A stretch of 36,445 nucleotides of DNA from Elysia marginata (lineage: Eukaryota > Mollusca > Gastropoda > Plakobranchidae): positions 20,323 through 56,767 of the forward strand of contig BMAT01004750.1 of the NCBI GenBank assembly GCA_019649035.1, written 5' to 3'. The translations under genes and the position numbers were made by a program. Under the pieces are notes generated by a model, which was not told where the DNA came from, did no database searches, and worked only from the letters and a program-made list of their open reading frames with translations. Below, one piece after another: positions 23,815 through 30,680 of the stretch. How positions within the stretch are numbered: the stretch's first letter is position 1; the number at the start of each line of letters is the position of its first letter.

Positions 23815-23995
23815 GTAGTACCAATACAACTATTGCTACTATGACCGGTCCTGCTGTAGTAACTACTACTATTACTACTACTGTGACTGCTACTATTGCT
23901 ATTACTACTACCAGTACTACTACTAATGCTACCGCTACTGCTACCACTACTATTATTACTACTACGTCTACTTCTGCTGCTGATGATGGTAATGA
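23460..23995. repeat. Imperfect ACT/ATT triplet microsatellite complex
   Basis: ACT-rich sequence at 23466-23570, a unique spacer (23571-23710), then ATT and ACT triplets to about 23995. Poly-Thr, poly-Val and poly-Ser frames on both strands are products of the repeat and not genes. Confidence 0.95.
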
Positions 23996-24244
23996 TAGAA
24001 GAAGCAATAAATGTAGCATTAGCAGTAATTAGCGTTAACAATAAAAATGCTTTGAGAAATGTCCAAAAGTGTTGAATCATGTTGCTATCGCTAGTATTGG
24101 GCTATAACTCAAAAGCCTTGAAAATGCAGCTTTTTTCATTAAGTTTTTATTACCATGAATTAATGGACTAAAGTAAAAACAAAATTAAAGCTACTAAACA
24201 TAGAAATGATTTTTATTTCTACTTTATTATTGCCTTTTTCGCAG

Positions 24245-24705
24245 GGGATTCAGATTAAAAAAGAAACACTCTTCATGGAGACTTGTTGACAGCAAATGAC
24301 AAATCATATTGGATGCGCTGTTCAAGAACAAAAATGATTTAAAATAACGGCTCGTGAGAGAATGAATGATCAGTGAGCTGCTTCTCGTCTTCTCCTATGT
24401 CTCCTTACCCAAGTAAACTCATTCTATTTACAAACAAATCATTGAACCATGGTGCTGCATTTAACCTGATAAAATCGCTGCGGTTCGCTACCACAATTTT
24501 TATTACGTGGCCTAACCCAGCGGGCTCAGTAAGCACCACGACGCCATCTAGCAGCAGCAGTAGCACCACATCACGAGCAGTGCTGGCAGTGTTCCGGGCT
24601 CTCGCGACTAAGAGTTCGGCGGTGCCGTCTGAACCTGGAGTGGTGGGTAACGGTCCGCCGGGTGCCGAGGCTGACCAGGCACACGACCAGCAGGAGCAGC
24701 AAAAC
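24245..24705 (+). other. Probable 5' UTR / leader part of ZIP exon 1, possibly N-terminal extension
   Basis: A strong acceptor precedes this stretch: branch-like CTACTAAACA at 24191-24200, a pyrimidine tract TTTTTATTTCTACTTTATTA continuing to CTTTTTCGCAG, and AG at 24243-24244. This suggests a leader spliced to one or more untranslated exons farther left that I cannot locate. The leader has several short upstream ORFs, including one in strong Kozak context (ACCATGG, 24449-24469) and one at about 24275 of four codons. From 24397 the ZIP frame itself is open, Ser/Thr-rich and relatively GC-rich (24510-24705), so it may be translated. Confidence 0.45.
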
Positions 24706-24877
24706 ATGATGGACGTGGTCATCACGAAGATCATCTCGATGCTCATCTTGGCTGTACTGTCTGTGCTCTGTGGATTGCTGCCATTGCGCATGCTCATACA
24801 CAGTCCAAATATTTTCAGCCGCGGCGGAAGAGGCCCACTGGAGTACTTCCTTTGCGGTCTAAGACTGTTCTCAGGTG
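24706..24877 (+). CDS. ZIP transporter coding exon 1 (TM1, start of TM2)
   Basis: Encodes MMDVVITKIISMLILAVLSV and onwards to the LRLFSG segment of TM2. The exon ends at 24877 (...TCAGGTG) with donor GTGAGT from 24878, leaving phase 1. The tandem ATGATGG at 24706/24709 has A at -3 for both codons and G at +4 for the second, a good Kozak context, and puts TM1 right at the N terminus as in many family members. The frame stays open upstream to a stop at 24367-24369 with another ATG at 24397, so a 103-residue Ser/Thr-rich N-terminal extension cannot be excluded. Confidence 0.85.
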
Positions 24878-25195
24878 GTGAGTACGACTTTAACTTCTTA
24901 TCCAAGGTTAATAGTATAGGCCAAATATTTTTTAAAAAAAACCAGCAGAAACAAACTTTCTTATTTATTGCATTAGTTTTTCTCTTAACCGCAGCCGTGC
25001 TCATATGTGGCATCTTTTGTTGATAAAATGGCGAGTGATCACTTTGTGGATAGTCGGTGTCAACGTAACAAGAACCATAATATATTTAATCTTGTTCTTC
25101 TTAAAGTCGTTATCATTCTCTCTGTCTCTCGCGCACATTCGCACAATTTCCTTTCCCTTTTTCTTTCTTTCTCTTTTCAATCTTTCTACGTCTTA

Positions 25196-25227
<32 letters not shown>

Positions 25228-28200
25228 TTCCCCCCCTCTCTCTCTCTCTCTCTCTTAGAGACACTTTTTAATTATCGCATTACTTTTTGTTGATTTTGAG
25301 TTTTAAAATTAGTGGTAGAACAGAAGTAGCAGCCAACCCCTCTTGTCGATTGAACAGTATGGAGTTCCACATTGTTCATTGTAATTTTTACCTGCATACA
25401 TATTGATTGTTTAGTTGAGACAAATCAGACAGTTTTACTAAGATTATAATGCCTTAGATGACCTTGTTCTATAAATATAAAGTTTGTTAAACATAACTCT
25501 AGTTTTGCATCCTGGATCTCTAATTGTATTTATGTCAAATATGCTAATCCATGTGTACATGTACTTTCCTAAAATCTGGGGGGGGGGGTTAAAGTGAAAG
25601 ATAGACGATAACAAGGCATGTACCATCCCACTGCTTTTATTGAAATTGTTATGTCTCTTGGACATAATTATTTCAAGCTGATAAAAATTTTCTTTCTATG
25701 CTTATGTGCAGTTGGGATCAACAAATAGCCTATAGCAACATATTTATTGATTGATGAGTTAAGTTAGATTACCTACTACTTTTTACTTTTTATAACGTAG
25801 GCAGATACGGTGATTTATGCAAGGAAGAGAAGGCGCATGAAAAAGCACGCTTGTGTCAATCTACTATTGGGTCCCTTAGGTTTTAATCAATTCTTTTTCA
25901 TTGTTTAAAGTCAAGTTTTCACATGTTTTAAGTACAATTAAATAGAATGTGCTTATTGGAAGATATCTCAACAAACCTAAACTAAAATTTACCGCACTCT
26001 TTTTGTCTCATGTTACACATTATATTTTGCGTTTTCGAAGTATCTGTGATAGAAACAACAAAAAACAAAAACTATTTGGCCTATGAAAACCCTGATCAAA
26101 GTGTAGATTTAGTTGTTTGTTGTTTAGTTAAAAAACAGATAAAGAATTCGTATTTGACTTATATAAAAGAGAAGTACTCTTTCAAAATCTATCCTTTAAT
26201 CTTAACTAAAATTCATAGAGACAAAAAATCAATTTTTTTATCTTGCTATTAATTAAAAAGCGTGTAAATTTTGATACGAATAAAAAATTATAAGTGGCCC
26301 ATATTATAAGTTTAAGGTTTTAAGAGCAGCTATTTATTCTGAGGGTTCATGGTTGATTGGTTAGGTAGTATAGTACTTTATGGTGTGGGTAAAAGGTTGA
26401 AGTGTTAAGGATGGGAATAACAAATTTCACTTCAAATACAGATTTATATCTAGCTCTCAGGAAGGAAAACCCGTACACACACAGAGGAGGGGAGAGAAAC
26501 AAACTGTTTGTATTTAATCTCTGAACTTCCCGGATATCACCTGGTTTTCACTGCGAGAAATGTGATCCCACAAAAAAGCTTGTTTATGATACGAATTACA
26601 ACAGAGAAGCAGATGAATGAATCGCTTGCTCTCTCTTTATTTGCAGAGCATAATGCACTTGGCAAATGAAAATGAGTTTTTTCCTTAAATAAAGCATCGT
26701 TGTTTTCAGGTTTAATGAGAAAGTATAGCATCATTCTCTTTGTTGCAAACAATGAAATATCAATTATTAATAGAATTGGCTTTAGGTAGACCCTAAATCA
26801 CAGTTTGTGTGCTTTGTCGTGAAAATGAGAAAACAACATTATTATCTTACTATAAGATTTTTACTTGGTGAAATTTCTCTCTGCGGGTGAAACGCAGGTG
26901 TCTTCCCGTTCTTTCAAATTATCCTACTGTTGTTGGAGTTTCCCCAATGTTGTTGAAGTTTTTCTAGGGTCGCTTTCACCATTTGATTTTTTATTTTCTT
27001 AGGATGGGCATATTTTCTCTGATGCTATAAAAATATTTTGATGTGTATACTAAAATGTTACATTAACGCAATTCGGATATGATTTTCAAATCAAACTGCT
27101 TTGAAGTTTTATTGTAAAGCCTTTAATACTTTTTTTTCGATTTCAACAGCCTACTGCCCCAGCGAAAAGTGCAAACGTAGTGAAGCTTTTTTTTATAACA
27201 TTCCTTTATTTGTACAGCAGTGCGCTAAACACATATTCAAACTAAGAAGTCAATACTATCAGAAATATAAATCAAACAGCTGGACAAAAAAGAGAAAGTT
27301 CGGATACTCAAGGAAAATAATTATGGATCCCTTTCAAGGTAGTGTTTTCAACAGGGCAAGGTTTTTGCTTGCTGCTTCAGAGAACTTCTCATGCACTGAT
27401 TCAGTTGGATCTTAAAGACCGTGCGATCAAACTGTAACGTTGGAAGCAAATCGCCATGCGCAACAAAATCATGTTACATCTTATTGCATGCCTTTTATTT
27501 TTGATTCTCAATTTACTTGCGTTTCTCAAGGTGCGTTAACATAACAAAATTATTTGAAGTTCGACTCAAAGCTAAAAGCTGTGATCAACAATTCGTCTGT
27601 ATAGAGAGGTCACTTTCCTTCTTACCATTTTCCAAATTTTAGCAGGAAGAACACAGAAAGAATAAGTTAGCTCGCTTCGATTGTTAAATCTAGTAGAATT
27701 GAGGTTAGATCCTTTAGATCAAGTCTAAAAATTTGACTTACATCTAGAAATCAATTTAGATAACATATGTAGGCCTACCTTGATCTAGAGTCTGTGTTAG
27801 GTCTAGATCTAGGTTAATTTTGGCACCATTTTCTTTCATTTTAGGCTCTACGTGTCATTTTTGTTTCTGTTTCATCCTTAGCACCTAGGATCTGCGTGTC
27901 AAGATAATGTAATTCTTGAAGGTCAACGTTTTGGCTAATACTCTATAATTTTGGCTCAAGGTTTGGGCCACAAAACTAATGTTAAAACTTAAATGTACTT
28001 GACCAGATAGAGAGCTAGATTCAATTTGATAAATAGTCTGCAAATGTCTATGTTCATAACTGTTTTTTTTTTTTATGAGAAGCTTGTCCAAAGAATTTCC
28101 CCTAGTGGGATCAATAAAGAATTTTGAATCTTGAATCTTGAGTCTTTGAATCTTGAATCTTGAGTCTTTGAATCTTGAATCTTGAAAGTTAGATCTATAG

Positions 28201-29905
28201 ATCTATTTAGATTTCAAACATTTCGCATACAGATCTAAGGGCGAGAGAACAAGATTCAGATGTACTAGATCTTACTAGATATGTTTATATGTCTTCTGTA
28301 TTTCATGCTGTAAAACCCAAACAGTGAGCCTTATGAGGGCAATTAAATATTATTTGAACGTGTACTTTAACTTGAACTAGATCTAGATTGGTGTCTTTGA
28401 TGTTATAATCCTTTAAGAATAAGGTAGCAAATTTAAAACTAGTTCAAGAATTCCTGCTGTAGAAATTCAGCTTGAAAAAGGGGGAGAAATAGGGAAAGTC
28501 AGGCAGATAGACAGAGATGTAAAGATGGAGCGAAAAAGAGAGATAAGGAACATGATAAAAGAGATAGCGGAAGCGAACCAGAGAGCTTGATAACAAGAGA
28601 GCATAGACCTAAGTGGAAAAGAGGGGAAGAGGGGCATGTATAGATGTGTGACTAGAACTGAGAGGAGTAAAAGCGGTAATATAATGGGGGAAAAGAGAAG
28701 AAAATAGGAGGAAAGCCAAAGACAGGAACATAAGGAGAATCATAAGTCTTTGGAAACAAGAAGAGAAATTCCAAATAGTCAAAATGATATAGGGTCTATT
28801 GTATGAGGAAAAAAAAGAAAGAAAGGTAACTTTTGACAGCTCGGTCTTTTACCCAACACACAACATCTAGTTGTTTTTTTATGGTTACATTTTTAAGAAC
28901 TCAATCGCGTTCAGGTTTTTTTCACATTCAGTTTTCTCATTTATCTATACGGTGACGTTTAGAGACTCTCAGATATTGACCTTGGCTTTGTTATAAAAAT
29001 TTTTATCCTTAATTAAGAAAATTGTAACTTTCTATTCATCTATAAGGTCACCAAGCATTATCGTGTTCGAATAACACGATACTCTTTATTTTACCCTTAC
29101 CCCGGGCAATATTTCGTTACAGTTTTAGGGTGTCATTTGTTTCTGGACTTAAACGACTTCTGCTTTACCCTTCCCTTCTCTACTTTTTTGTAATTTTTTT
29201 ATACTCTGGATTTCTCTCTAATACAATTAGATTTACATAATTTGACACAACACTGTCTTTTACATCTTCCATATGTTTCTTCTTTGTGCTCCTCTTTCTA
29301 AGGAAGTCTAAGCGTCATTTTTTTATTATTCTTCTGGCTTTTAACCTCCAGAAACGTTGAAAATTTTATTCTAATTCAAACAACGTTCACCTCTTTTTTC
29401 TCTTTCTGTCTCTTTCTCCCCCTTTATGTCGCGTAACACTCCCTCTCAGTCTCTTCCCTAATTTTCTCACCCTCTTTCTTTCACAACACGCTTTTTCCCT
29501 TCTCTCTCTCCCCATCACTCTATTACAAACTATTTTAACGTATATAAATAAACATCTTTTCGATTTAAAACTATGTTCGGTCATTGTCTTTTCTGTTTCC
29601 GTCTTTTTATTTTAAATCTATTTGCCTAATAGCTTATAAGAGTATTTTTCCTACTCTCTCTTGCTGTGTGTCTGTCTGTCTCTGTTTCTCTTTCTGTCTC
29701 TCTCTATCTTTGTCTCCGTCTCCACCACCCCTTCTCTCCCTCTCACTACAAATACTAAGGCAGATATACAATACTTGGAGTATATCTCTCAAGTAGGTAA
29801 CCATCCAAAAAGGATGCATGTAACGTATTTATTTATAATCTTAGGTTGTATTGTTTTTTTATTGGTTTCACGGAATGATAGTTTGTAAATATGTTTTCGT
29901 ACACT

Positions 29906-29952
<47 letters not shown>

Positions 29953-30649
29953 TTCTTTCTCTCACTCTCTTTCTCTGTCTTTCTTTTCGTATCTATCTAT
30001 TAATCAATCAAACTATTTATCTATTTTTCTACTCTTTTCTATCTATTTACCTTTCAGTTTGTCTATGCATTTATCTAATTATATGCAATCATCTATCTGT
30101 CTGTGTATCTATCTAGAGGTCTCCTCTCCTACCATTTTCTTCTAGATTTTATCATTTCTTGTAGTATTCTCTTTGATAGTGTAAAACATCACACCTGAAT
30201 TTCAACCTTGGTTTCCTTCGCTTTTCCGCTCTTTCTATCTGTTGTCCACCTGTTTTTAACTTATGTATCCTCTCCTTCTTTATTATAAGTCTGACCAGAG
30301 TTTTGCCGCTCAACACCCCCTTTCTCGCTTTTCGTAGCTACCAATCTCTTTGCTTTCTCTTTCTTTTCTCCCAGCACGTTAGTGTATACTTTTTTGGCCA
30401 ATTTGATGTGTATATCTGAAAATATAGTTTTTTTTCGTATTAATAAATTTTGAGTGCACTGCTCTATAGATTTAGGCATGCAGTAAACCAAACCGTAGAC
30501 GCAGGTGTGGTTTCTAAATTTACTAAGTCTAAAGAAAACCTATTAGAGTCGATTTTTTGTGATTTCTCGAAAACAAAGGTGGGCAAACAAAACTAAACTA
30601 GAATTATTCTAGAGAACAGCAAGACAGTGTCTAGTGAAAAAAAAATTCT

Positions 30650-30680
<31 letters not shown>

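Noticed and set aside
23586-24080. Open frames of 96-148 codons on both strands
   Set aside because: Low-complexity products of the triplet repeat at 23460-23995; not genes.
24405-25013. Minus-strand 202-codon open frame over ZIP exon 1
   Set aside because: Opposite-strand shadow of the exon; the plus strand carries a recognisable ZIP TM1-TM2 with exact splice sites.
27101-27415. 104-codon plus-strand open frame in ZIP intron 1, considered as an extra exon
   Set aside because: Exons 1 and 2 join seamlessly in the middle of TM2, so an added exon would disrupt the helix; no domain is recognised and composition is AT-rich.
28119-28185. Short regularly repeated units, possible CRISPR-like array
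   Set aside because: Units are contiguous without spacers, follow a GATCAATAAA retroelement end, and lie in a eukaryotic intron; this is a retroelement tail minisatellite.
29059-29081. Perfect 9-bp-arm hairpin TATCGTGTT-CGAAT-AACACGATA
   Set aside because: Isolated in intronic sequence; expected by chance or as repeat debris, with no terminator role in a eukaryote.
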